Positions 11,971-22,028 of a stretch of DNA of 64,000 bases are shown piece by piece. The DNA is from Laburnicola sp. R22_1 (lineage: Eukaryota > Ascomycota > Dothideomycetes > Pleosporales > Didymosphaeriaceae). A program made the position numbers and the translations under genes. Position 1 is the stretch's first letter; the number at the start of each line of letters is the position of its first letter. Below the pieces are notes generated by a model. The model had not been told where the DNA came from. It ran no database searches and saw nothing but the letters and a program-made list of their open reading frames with translations. The DNA is taken from NCBI GenBank assembly GCA_014281115.1, contig JACONQ010000009.1, forward strand, positions 1,550,001 through 1,614,000, in the 5' to 3' direction.

Positions 11971-13570
11971 GGCGACGTCTTGCGCAGGCGTGGGGCGAGG
12001 GCAGTGTGCAATCGCGTGGGCGCTGGGCGCAGGTTGGGGGGTTGTTCGTGGAAATGGAGCACGCGACGTGGGCTTGAGGGCGGGACGAGGTTGGTGAACC
12101 GGGTCCAACGGCGGGTGCGCACACTTGAAACTCGAGCAGGTCCGCCAATCAGTCGTGTGCGTACGGCGTCGGGACACGACGTCAAACGGCCTGTTGCTCG
12201 GGGGGGGGAAGAGGGTCAGGGATCCGCCGCTATCAAGGAGAGGTCCCAGCAAGCGATCTAGCGGAGAGGGCGGAGACGCCACTAGCTAGGCTACTACAAG
12301 TCGTCTTCACTTGAATCAAAGGCACGCAGGGCGAACGAGGCACGCACCTAGTAGATAGGTACGCTACAGGCCTATCTCGAGCGCTTGGGGGTGGTGGCAG
12401 ACGACCGGCTGCCGACACGCAAAGGACGTGCGCGACCCCGTGTCTAGCTACACATGTTACATGTAGGGAGAGCATGGGAAGGGTCCTCTGGCTGCCCCAC
12501 GCTCCATGTCGCAGCTGAAATGACGACGTAACGCCGTCCCCAGTCTCACGCCGGCGTCCATAGCAGCTGAGAAGGAGATGAGAGTATCGCCACTGGAGCC
12601 TATCTCGCGATAGCAGCCATCTGCTAGCCGCATGTGTGCTACCCGGCCCTGGCCGTGAGCGTTGATCACAATACCGGGCGAGGGTGTTCAGAAGAGATTT
12701 CCGGCAGCATGAGGACCGGAGCCTGCTGACATGGAAGACTTGTTGTTGTCGAGGTTGGTGCCAGGAATGTGGCGGGAATGGCAGATGGGCGTTGAACGGC
12801 TCGACACACCAGTGACGGAAACTTGAATCCACCAACGAACCCTTCACGGCCCAGTAGTTGTCCGAGACTCCATCAGCGACTTCGATCCATATGCAGTAGC
12901 GCCAACTGGACTACTTGTAATAAGCTGCCGAGCTGCCAACGTCTGAGGAGAGGTTGAACCAACCCGAATTGAGACGACGCTGTGCCAGTGTCGATTCTGC
13001 TTGCCAATTTGGAGGTGCAGACTACTGTACAGAGGCAGCACCCTTGGAAGTTCCTTGGAACACATGACTGGCCTTTGATGCGTCCATGATCATCACACCA
13101 GTGCTGCATAGGGTTGAGCCAACTTGTGTGCAGCTGAGAAGCGGCTGGGGCCGCCCGCGCCCAAGCCCGTGACCTGCACCTGGGCCACGGTCGACCTGCT
13201 ACTTGCAACCACCATCTCGCCAAGCAGCCTGCGGGGAATCCATCCGGCAAAGCGCAGCTCCATTATCGACCGACACGACCACCGCATTTTGCGCTCGCCG
13301 CCTCCTATTCATCCATCATCGCCATCGCCATCCCCATCCCCATCGCCGCCGCAACATCGCATTTTCCGCCGACGGCACTATCGCTCGCTCTCGCACTCCG
13401 GAACGCTGCATTGTGCCTCTGCGCAGCCCCAGCGCCGCCGTCGCCTTCTTGCGCCCGTCGCCATGGCGCACTGAAGCCACCAGCCCATCGCGACCTCAGG
13501 GCTGACCACTGCCGAAGCCTGATCGATTGCGCGCACAGCCAGACGCCCGTTCGCGCACGACGCCGTGAGA
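11971..13570. other. Divergent intergenic region (promoters of both large genes)
   Basis: A 1.6-kb region between the starts of two divergent genes. Frames inside it look like low-complexity shadows. A short CATCGC/CATCCC-type hexamer run lies at about 13317–13350, and a G8 run at about 12202–12209. No binding site stands out. Confidence 0.55.
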
Positions 13571-16500
13571 ATGTCGGAATCGCCGCCCGACGCATACGCT
13601 TTGCTCGAGTCCTCCATCGCCACATCGCCGAACCTTCGCGCCCACAAAGCATTTCCACGCAGACCAGACGACCATCGCAGTGTCGAACCCGCTGCGGCGC
13701 CGCTCAACGAGGCGCCACGGTTGCCGGACCATGAGCCCGCGTTGCAGTCGCAGCCCAGCAGCGCACCCCCGGAACCGCTCGCATCGCCTCCAGCGCTGGC
13801 AGGAGCAGAAAACGGCCTGCCACCCACACCACCCTCGAATTCGCACGACGCACTGCCGGCATCCGACTTCAGCACTCCGCCCCATGTCGACGGCCTGGTG
13901 GCCTCCCTGACATCGCGCAAGTCGGCTATGAGCACGCCCGTCAACCAGCGCAGCCCGCCCACGCCGGACCCCAGTCCGCCGAGGAGGACCACCGCATCCA
14001 TGAGCACGCCCGAGCGCCCTATCCCGTTCACATACCCCTCGTCGCGCGCCGAGTCTTTCACCACCGCCAGAGAGGAGCCGTCGTCGTCTGAGCCACAGAG
14101 CCGGTCGAGTACGCCCCTGGCCGCGCGGCTAAGTGTTGTGGAAGAAGACCGGGGACTGGGGCTCGCATTTGAGCGCGAAGACAACGACACGACCCCAAGA
14201 AACACGATAGTAGAGGCGCCATCCGAAGATGAGGCTACGAGAAGTGCGAGCGGGACAGTTGGCCAGGATGGTCTGGGTGTGGAGGAGATACCGAATCGGG
14301 AATGGGACACAAATTTGATGCGGAATGTAACAGTGCGCAGGAAGCGGAAGCCATCTCCACGAAAGAAGGTGGAGTCCACTGAGCCTTCGTCTGGGTCGAC
14401 ACCACGGCGGAGCTCCAGTCTGCGCGAGCGTGTCGAGGCGAGCAGGCATAGCCCCCACACGCCATCCATCGACGACTTTGCAAAGGCGATCGGCTGGCCA
14501 ACCGAGACTGCAGAGACCCCGCATGGCCACACCAGCGAAGGCGAGCAAAAGCGCTTCTCCGGATCGTCAATGTCATCGACAGTGGTGGAAGCCATGGTCG
14601 TGGTGACACCTCCGCAAACGCGACGAACCCTGCGCCATTCGGGAAAGAATCTGGCCTTTAGGAGAGAGACCGATTCCCCTACAGAACATGATTCGGCAGT
14701 TTACTTCAACCGTACCTCTGCGCAGTCGGACGACATACCCCTGCATCGTCTAGTCCACAAGAGAACGAGCATCAATGACAGGAGGAACAGGATCAGTTCC
14801 GATTCTGCTGCCTTAAGTGACCGCATGGCGTCATCGCTCTCGATCCGGAAGCGGGCGCAGGATAGTGCAGCAGCAACTTTGGCCCATCAAGAGTCCATCA
14901 GAAATGTGCTGCAACCTGCGGTAGATATCATGAGCCGGTCCAATTCGGTTGCGCGAAGTCTACCAGGTAGGAGCTTTCACAAACGTATCGCTTCAGCGCC
15001 CGAAGCAGCAACCAGGGCGCGGACTCCGTCCATATCATACAGCGTCTCTGAGCTTTCCCCGCCAGATAGTCCAAGCCCAAGACGTGAACGGAAGCCGTCG
15101 TCCAGACTAGCCCACGTTGAAGCCGCATCACCAACGTCTCCTCTCGGTGACCGCGCCCTGTTACCCTCTCAAGCGCCACGACATACCTCGCCGGCTCGCG
15201 ATCCTGGGCGACCAAGGATTGTACCTGACATCAACAAGTCTCTGCCTAAAATCCCTACGGAGATCCCCATCCAGTCCACAAACGAAGTTCTCCCACGCGG
15301 TGAACTTGAAGTGGACGATACCGGCGAAGGGGAGACACGTCCTCCATCTGCCATGCTTGAAAGGGTGCGTCAGCTATTGGCAGAACACGAGGCCGCCGAG
15401 GCGGCACAGTCGACGAGCGCCGAACCGCCACAGACCCCACATGCTTCTGGGCTATCAACTTCGCCAGCGAATACTATACCGACCGTCCGCCGAAGATCGG
15501 TCTCTACGCGTGGACGTTCAGAAGAGAGGAGGCGGAGCCCACATAACCACAACCGCGCATCAACTTCGAGAGACGCGCTTTCGCAGCCCAGCTTGGACCG
15601 CGTGCCTACGGAAGAGGTACCTCGAGCAAGTCACGAATGGCACTCTTTTCACGCGGATGAACACGGTCGCGTTAGCTTTGACAGAACAACTACCAGGACA
15701 GAAGAGCACGCCATGGCTCGTCATATCTTTTCCCAAACGACTCCTTTTTCGCAGTTTTCTGATACACCTATCGAAGTGAGCGAAGCCACGGCTGTGAGCA
15801 TTTATCCCCACAACAACCATTCTCTACTCGTCGTGCAACAGGTTGCTCGGGCGAGCATGCAGCCTGAGGAGAACCAGTGCGTGGCGAGTGGAGCGCACTT
15901 CGCCACACCTGATATTCAAGAGCTAGAAGAACCGTCTACGCCATTCTTTGACGCAAGTGAGGGCCCGCATATTCAACTGCCAAAGCCAACTCTTACGTTT
16001 GAGCCTTCTACACCTCCCATGCAAGTCGCCTCGCCTACGCCCGGCGCTGTAGATTCGCCGCTCAAGAACCCTCGCAAGCCTCCAGAGCCGCCGGTTATCA
16101 AGTTCATTCCTCCTACCCCTGCCGAGGAACTGGAAAGACAACTTGGACCCAGCCCATCCATACCCGGTCCACCTAAGCGGTCAGACTCGCATCCGCAGCG
16201 CCGTCTCTCTCTCAAGCAACGCGCACGCCGCTACTCGGACAACTTCATTTCACCTTTCCTTGCTCGCGCGACTAGCATCCGTAGTCGGCCCACTAGCGGT
16301 TCGGGCACCGGCCCAGGACAGGTTCAGATTCCTACCGTCAACGACGAAGACGGAACTCTGCATCCTTTCTGGCGACCGCGCGGCTTCTGGGACGGGTTCG
16401 AAGACAGCGACTCCGAAAGCGACGGTGGATTGCCACAAGGCGGTGATACCAGCGACGTCGAGAATGATGAGGAACTTTCTTCGCCGCGGAAGCGAGGTAG

Positions 16501-16963
16501 TTTAGGTCGGAGACTGACTAACGGCTTCAAAAGCCCTGGCAACTTCCTCATCGGAAATTCCCTGGGTGTTGAAAGATCAGGCACCAACCGGCGGAAACCT
16601 CAGATCAATCTTCCCTCCCGTCGCGTTTCTGGAAGATCAAGCAAGCGCGAAGCACCGAAAATACTCATTCAACCTCCCACGTTACCGTTTCGGACACGTG
16701 CACGTGTCGAGAAGAGACTGTCGCGCTCCTCGATGCCCGCGTCGGGCACATACGAGAGGAACAGGGGAAGCACTAACCGGGAGACGTGGCGGCAGGGCAA
16801 AAAGATTCCGGTGTTCAAGGGCGTGCAGGTTCAATACATTGGGTTGAGCGGCGTGAAAGAGAAGTTTAGGGAGAGGCGGGCGGAGCGAAGGAGAGAAGCA
16901 TTGAGGAAGAGTATTGGTGGAAGGTGGTACGTCGAACCAGGAACGCCGGGTGTTGGTGCGTAG
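13571..16963 (+). CDS. Large intrinsically disordered basic protein, 1130 aa, unknown function
   Basis: One uninterrupted exon. The ATG at 13571 (MSESPPDAYALLE) is preferred; the frame is open two codons further only through a GTG. Nearly the whole protein is rich in Ser, Pro, Arg and Thr with many SP/TP sites (STPVNQRSPPTPDPSPPR, SPRRERKPSSRL), which suggests heavy phosphorylation. Short, more ordered islands stand out: IDDFAKAIGWPTE (about 300), a Glu/Ala stretch MLERVRQLLAEHEAAEAAQ (about 600), GTLHPFWRPRGFWDGFEDSDSE (about 935), and a strongly basic C-terminus with EKFRERRAERRREALRKSIGGRWYV that may be a helix. There is no signal peptide or membrane segment. I cannot name the family. A signalling scaffold or a cytoskeletal or polarity protein is possible. 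Confidence 0.8.
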   Translation: MSESPPDAYALLESSIATSPNLRAHKAFPRRPDDHRSVEPAAAPLNEAPRLPDHEPALQSQPSSAPPEPLASPPALAGAENGLPPTPPSNSHDALPASDFSTPPHVDGLVASLTSRKSAMSTPVNQRSPPTPDPSPPRRTTASMSTPERPIPFTYPSSRAESFTTAREEPSSSEPQSRSSTPLAARLSVVEEDRGLGLAFEREDNDTTPRNTIVEAPSEDEATRSASGTVGQDGLGVEEIPNREWDTNLMRNVTVRRKRKPSPRKKVESTEPSSGSTPRRSSSLRERVEASRHSPHTPSIDDFAKAIGWPTETAETPHGHTSEGEQKRFSGSSMSSTVVEAMVVVTPPQTRRTLRHSGKNLAFRRETDSPTEHDSAVYFNRTSAQSDDIPLHRLVHKRTSINDRRNRISSDSAALSDRMASSLSIRKRAQDSAAATLAHQESIRNVLQPAVDIMSRSNSVARSLPGRSFHKRIASAPEAATRARTPSISYSVSELSPPDSPSPRRERKPSSRLAHVEAASPTSPLGDRALLPSQAPRHTSPARDPGRPRIVPDINKSLPKIPTEIPIQSTNEVLPRGELEVDDTGEGETRPPSAMLERVRQLLAEHEAAEAAQSTSAEPPQTPHASGLSTSPANTIPTVRRRSVSTRGRSEERRRSPHNHNRASTSRDALSQPSLDRVPTEEVPRASHEWHSFHADEHGRVSFDRTTTRTEEHAMARHIFSQTTPFSQFSDTPIEVSEATAVSIYPHNNHSLLVVQQVARASMQPEENQCVASGAHFATPDIQELEEPSTPFFDASEGPHIQLPKPTLTFEPSTPPMQVASPTPGAVDSPLKNPRKPPEPPVIKFIPPTPAEELERQLGPSPSIPGPPKRSDSHPQRRLSLKQRARRYSDNFISPFLARATSIRSRPTSGSGTGPGQVQIPTVNDEDGTLHPFWRPRGFWDGFEDSDSESDGGLPQGGDTSDVENDEELSSPRKRGSLGRRLTNGFKSPGNFLIGNSLGVERSGTNRRKPQINLPSRRVSGRSSKREAPKILIQPPTLPFRTRARVEKRLSRSSMPASGTYERNRGSTNRETWRQGKKIPVFKGVQVQYIGLSGVKEKFRERRAERRREALRKSIGGRWYVEPGTPGVGA

Positions 16964-18090
16964 AACGTGTGCTTGAGACGCCGCTTCTTCATTTTCGCTC
17001 GGTCGCGTTTGCTTTTAGTGTCCCGGGCATGCTCGGGTCTCTGAGAATCTTCGCATGATATTTGGGTGTTTAGGACTTGTTCACGATTGAGCACGATTTC
17101 ACGGCTGATTTTATTACATTTACGCGAGCCGTTCTATTTCTTCTGCATAACCTTGCCCATATGGGGCATCCATAGCCTTTGGACTGTATAGTACACTGAT
17201 ATAGGTGGAGAGTACGACGAGGACGGGTGAAGATATAGTTAAGACGAGGATGGGAAATGGGGGGTTGTGGTGTATACGAGGACGGTGATGGTGTGCTGCA
17301 GAGGAATGGTATGACGTTCTGATGATTAATGATCGCTAAAGTCGCATGTGCCATGCTAGTGAGGGTGATGTTCCATGGCGGAGACAGTCATTCTTCGACT
17401 TGTGTCATTCCATCTGCAGAGCCAATTATAAGATTGGATCAATTAGGTCTACGCAATGTAGACAGCATGTCTATGGCGGAAGACCAACGCTCGTAGGCTA
17501 TTTGCAACCCTAGTTCTCTATAGGCTTCCTTCTAGTACTTCGAAAGATAACGACTGGCTAACTAGAGTAATGGACCCTACAGCCGCGTGGAATAGTAAAA
17601 ATGCGTCCTTAGTGCTGACTTTTCTGTTAACATTGTTAATGGAACCTTTTATTACACTAAGCACGGCATCGAAAAGAACCTATGTCTTTTTAGATATATA
17701 TAGTCTTATAAAAGCTAGATAACCTAACTATATTCTTACTATATAACCTACTTTACCTATTAGTCTAATACTAGTTAAGTATTATACTTACTTACTAGAT
17801 TAGTAGGTTCCTAGGTATAGGTAGGTGTTAGTTATAATATATAATATATCTAACTATTACTATTACTCTATATTAACTCTAGAGTTATTATTAAATAGAT
17901 ACTTAGCTATAAAGAATTTGTTCTAGCAGCACAGCTGTCCACCCGCACTCACAGCACCTTACTATTTTACTATTATCTATCCTTAACATATTCTATTAGT
18001 AGCCCGAATAGATTAGTCTACTAGATAGTTTTTGCTAAGACTACAACACTTTACTACAAATTATAATAACTTAACAACATAATACGTTAT
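16964..18090. other. Intergenic; transition into the AT-rich RIP block
   Basis: Up to about 17600 the composition is normal and no gene is supported. From about 17640 the sequence becomes very rich in TA, with almost no open frames, marking the left edge of the RIP-mutated transposon block. I could not find the left terminal repeat of the outermost element with confidence. Confidence 0.6.
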
Positions 18091-18584
18091 TATCTAATTA
18101 AGAAGGCAGAATTAAGCTTGCTCTTTATGCCTATTAGAATAAGTAAATTTTAAGCCTATAACGCACTACTATAGTATATAATATCCTAAAGTCTATACTA
18201 AGCAATTAAATTAATAGAATTACTACCTAAGTAGATACATAATTAGGCATAGCAAAGCTTACTATAACTAAAGAGCAGACGCTTATATAATATATTCTTA
18301 ACCTAAATTTGTAAGGATTTATACTCTAGCTAGGTAAGATAGAAAATATAGCTAATAAACTACTAGCTATATAGTATAAAGACTCTATAGAATAATACTA
18401 GGCTTAGCGCTTTATAAAGTGCGTACCTAAGCTTAAAATAGCTTTTAATTAAGCGAAGGACTAATAGAGAATATAATAGGAAGACTTAGAGGTTATAAAC
18501 GCGTGGTTTTAGCTAGTAGAGAATATAAAAGCTAAGTATAAAGTACAGAATAAAGATATCTATAACTTTAATAAAATAGGCTTC

Positions 18585-18773
18585 TGTAAGGCCTTCTTAT
18601 CGCTTAGGTGGCCGAATGGGAACTTATGTCTCCTTTGGGCCTAGCGGGGGTTTAGATAAAAACTCCCTCACTTTAGATAAGAGTAGGTAGCAATTCGTCT
18701 CATTACCACTTACCTTCTAATATTATTCTATTCTGCCTTATTAACTATTAGACGTTCTAGTGGCGCTCTTACA
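18585..18773 (+). repeat. 5' LTR of the gypsy element
   Basis: 189 bp, preceded by target duplication GCTTC (18580–18584). It begins TGTAAGGCCT and ends CTTACA, so the terminal TG…CA of an intact LTR is still visible here. It aligns over its whole length with the 3' copy, and the differences are mostly C/T or G/A transitions. Confidence 0.93.
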
Positions 18774-19674
18774 TTTAAATCGCTCTCTTATAGGCAGCGG
18801 TAGAATTTTCGCTGCTATAATAGCAATATATAGGTCTAGTAGACGCCTTGCTTTCGTAAACTAGAAGCTAGACAGCCTATTTAGGAACACTTAGCAGCAA
18901 GCCAGTGCTATTAGATAGGCAGGAGAACAAGTAGAGGAACTTAGGGAGACTACCTAAGAAGAAATTAATAATGGCCTTAAGAGTTTGCAAGGCCCTTAGA
19001 TAGAGCCAAATATAATAAAAGCTAATAAAAGGGTAGCTTATCTTATAGAATTGCAAGATTAGGCGCGCAAGAAATAAGAATAATAAAAAATATAACGTAT
19101 TAAAGACATATAATAACGTTATAAAGCTGGCGATATAGTAGCTCTTAATAAGCTTACTAGTATTTCGCGCGTGGCTACTATAGTCTTATTGTTTCTAGTA
19201 GCTGCTAAATAAAGTATCTTATCATAACTACCTTTACACCACACCTATAACTATAAGAGCTATTGTAATTATAACTAATAGAAGTAGAATTACGAGTTTT
19301 ATTTTTTGTAAGTACCTTTTTACTTTATTATAAAAGATTGTAAGATTACCTTTAGTAGATAGTATCTATCTAAGGACCTTAAAAGTTAATTCGAGTTATA
19401 TTCTAATTAATAATAATAGACAGACTCTAAATAGACTCCTATCTAGTAGATGTTAACAGAACAAATACTTAATGCCCTAGGCACTTTATTAGAATGCTGG
19501 CAGACAGCGTTTAAGGTAATAAAGAACTGCCGCCAAAGGGCAGGCCAGTCTCTAATAGACTTACTTAACTACCTTCTCCCTTTAACGTACTTTGCACTCG
19601 AGTCAATCATTTTATCGAGTCGATTACTTTGCCAAGACCCTACCAAAACGTACTATCAGCAATAGTATAACGCG

Positions 19675-22028
19675 ATGCCTTAACCATATAATAAACTACT
19701 AGCGTTAAAAGAAGCGCGTATACAGCTTATAATCTAGGCTATTAAATAAGACGCAACACTCTCTTAGCGACGCGCTATAGCCCTCTATATAGTGTCCGTG
19801 CGCGTAATGCGCATGTTCGCGTAATGCGCACCCTTTTACTAGGAAAAGAAAAGAAAATAAGTAACTTTAAAGCTATATAACTCTTTAACTACTTTTTCTT
19901 TTTAAAAGCTTTCTTAACTAAAGTTATATAAAAACACTATCTCTATAACTCTAGGATTTTAGTTTTCTAATAATAAATAGTTTTAAGACAAAAGTATAAA
20001 AGTACTAAAACTTAAGTCTCTAAAATTTAAAAGTGATATTTTTTTAGAAGTAAAGTATATTATTTAAATTATATTTTATATTAAGTTCTTTTTAATAAAA
20101 TTATTAATTAGAAAGTTATATTATCTTTTTATCTTTTTAAATATAAAATTTAGGAAAGATAATCTATCTTTTAAGTAGCTATTTATAAAAAAGTCCTAAT
20201 ATAAAATTTATTTTAAAAAGTATACTTTACTCTTAAAAAATATCACTTTTAAATTTTAGAGACTTAAGTTTTAGTACTTTTATACTTTTGTCTTAAAACT
20301 ATTTATTATTAGAAAACTAAAATCCTAGAGTTATAGAGATAGTGTTTTTATATAACTTTAGTTAAGAAAGCTTTTAAAAAGAAAAAGTAGTTAAAGAGTT
20401 ATATAGCTTTAAAGTTACTTATTTTCTTTTCTTTTCCTAGTAAAAGGGTGCGCATTACGCGAACATGCACATTATGCGCACGGACACTATAATGTCTCTT
20501 AAAGTACACTTAGCAACTAACGCGCTAGAAAGACGTTTAGACGCAACTGCGCACCCAATAAAATGAGACTTACTATAAGAGAGGAGCAGGTGATTGTGCA
20601 GCATATACTTAACCTAGACGCGCGAGGATTTTCGCCCTGGCTTGATGCCATAAAAGATATGGCCAATTCTTTACTGGCTGCACGCCACTACGAGCCAGTT
20701 GGCCAGAGGTGGCCTTATGACTTTGTTAACGCCAGTCAAAGCTTTAAGTTAAGTTCAATCGAAAGTACGACTACAAGAAAGCTCTCTAGAAGGATTCTAA
20801 GGTGATATGAGGCTAGTTCCAGCTTGTGGAGAATATAAAGGCCAAGTATAGTATCCTAGATAAGGACACCTACAATTTCGACGAGCCTGGCTTTATAATG
20901 GGCATAATATTAACTAGAGCGGTAGTTATAGGCTCTGAGCATTAAGGACAGCTAAAGCAGGTGTAGCAGGGTAATAGGGAGTGGACAACAGTTATCCAAG
21001 GCATTAACGCAATGGGGTGGTGGATCCCACCCTTTATTATCTTTGGGGGCAAGCACCACCTCTCCGCCTAGTATAAGGAGAAGGATCTACCTTATAATTA
21101 GGTTATTGCAGTCTCTAAGAACAGCTAGACAACAAATAAGCTTGGTCTGCAATGGCTAAAGCACTTTAATAAGCATATAAAGAGGCGTACTACTAGTAGA
21201 GCACGTTTGCTTATTATTAATGGCCACAAAAGTTATAACTCGCTCAAATTCCAGGATTACTACAAAAAGAGTAATATTATTACTCTCTATATGCCTCTAC
21301 ATTTGTCACACCTCTTGCAGCCACTTAACATAGGTTGTTTTACGCCGTTAAAGAAGGCGTATAGGCGCTAAGCCAAGAATTTAATGCGCAACTACATCAC
21401 GCACATCACTAAAATCGAGTTCCTACCTTGCTTTATTGCTGCTTTTAAGGCTTCAATTACTGAAAGTAATATCAAAGGAGGCTTTCGAGGTGCTGGCCTA
21501 GTGCCCCACGACCCAGAAGTTGTGATATCGCAGCTTCACGTCCGCCTACGTACGTCTCCACTTTGTACTATTCGCAATAGTACATAGAAGTCGCAAACTT
21601 CGCGAAATAGTATAGAACTTAGGTCGCAATTAACGCTGATTAAGCAGAGGATTTAAAGGCATGTAGATAGTTCCCTAACTTATATAGTTGAGGCGGTGAA
21701 AAAGCTTGTTAAAGGCGCTAAGCTAATAGGGCAGTCTTTAGTGTTAATGACCAAACGCAACGCCAAACTTTAAGCTGCTAATAAGGCCGCCACGCGATAT
21801 AAATCGTATAAAAGAAAGCGAGTACAGCGTAAAGGAGTCCTTACAGCTAAAGAGGGCCAGCGGCTGGCCACTCTAAAGGAGTTTGGGGCGCGCAGTGATA
21901 GGCAAAAGGCAAAGAAGAGGGTGCGCGCTGATAGAGGCGAATCTGCTCAACGGCGCTATAGACGCTACGGCAAGCCTAGGCATAACAAAACAACCTGTAG
22001 GCAGCCTATAGAAGTAGATTCTGAATAG
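19675..22028 (+). pseudogene. Pogo-type transposase of the inserted element, RIP-damaged and split by a MITE
   Basis: From the ATG at 19675 the frame shows a psq-type HTH with several TAG/TAA codons (EARIQLII, DATLS, RRAIALY). It is broken by the MITE, and after removal of one TA continues into NVS and LTIREEQVIVQHILNLDARGF. A CENP-B-type HTH (VGQRWPYDFV) follows, then the DDE core. The first Asp is intact (NFDEPGF, 20880–20882), but the second is Asn (LLIINGHKSY, 21219–21221) and the third is Asn (LLQPLNIGCF, 21327–21329). The tail keeps GGFRGAGLVPHDPEVVISQL. The stops and Asp-to-Asn changes are all of the C:G to T:A type. It cannot encode an active enzyme. Confidence 0.9.
19792..20487. mobile_element. 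Foldback MITE, 696 bp, inserted at TA in the pogo transposase
   Basis: A long, nearly perfect inverted repeat. The left end GTGTCCGTGCGCG… and the right end …CGCACGGACAC are flanked by TA (19790–19791 and 20488–20489). The two arms (about 19792–20085 and 20195–20487) match along almost their whole length around an AT-rich centre near 20140; in the outer 40 bases I count two differences, both transitions. It has no coding capacity. The TA target suggests that a Tc1/mariner-type transposase moved it, but its termini differ from those of the pogo element it sits in. Confidence 0.92.

Noticed and set aside
11192..12261. Frames of 248–318 codons antisense or out of phase to the 1360-aa gene
   Set aside because: They are shadows of the minus-strand gene, whose own frame splices cleanly to three further exons and has family-like ordered segments.
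11971..12282. N-terminal extension of the 1360-aa protein up to 12282
   Set aside because: The sequence is low-complexity Pro/Arg/His and reads like untranslated leader; the ATG at 11970 opens a natural start (MVDALKGRWKAKLF).
13312..13350. CRISPR-like or regulatory array from CATCGC/CATCCC hexamers
   Set aside because: It is a short simple-sequence run in a eukaryotic promoter, without spacers.
13378..14595. 405-codon minus-strand frame
   Set aside because: It is fully antisense to the start of the disordered 1130-aa gene and mirrors its biased Ser/Pro/Arg codons; no domain.
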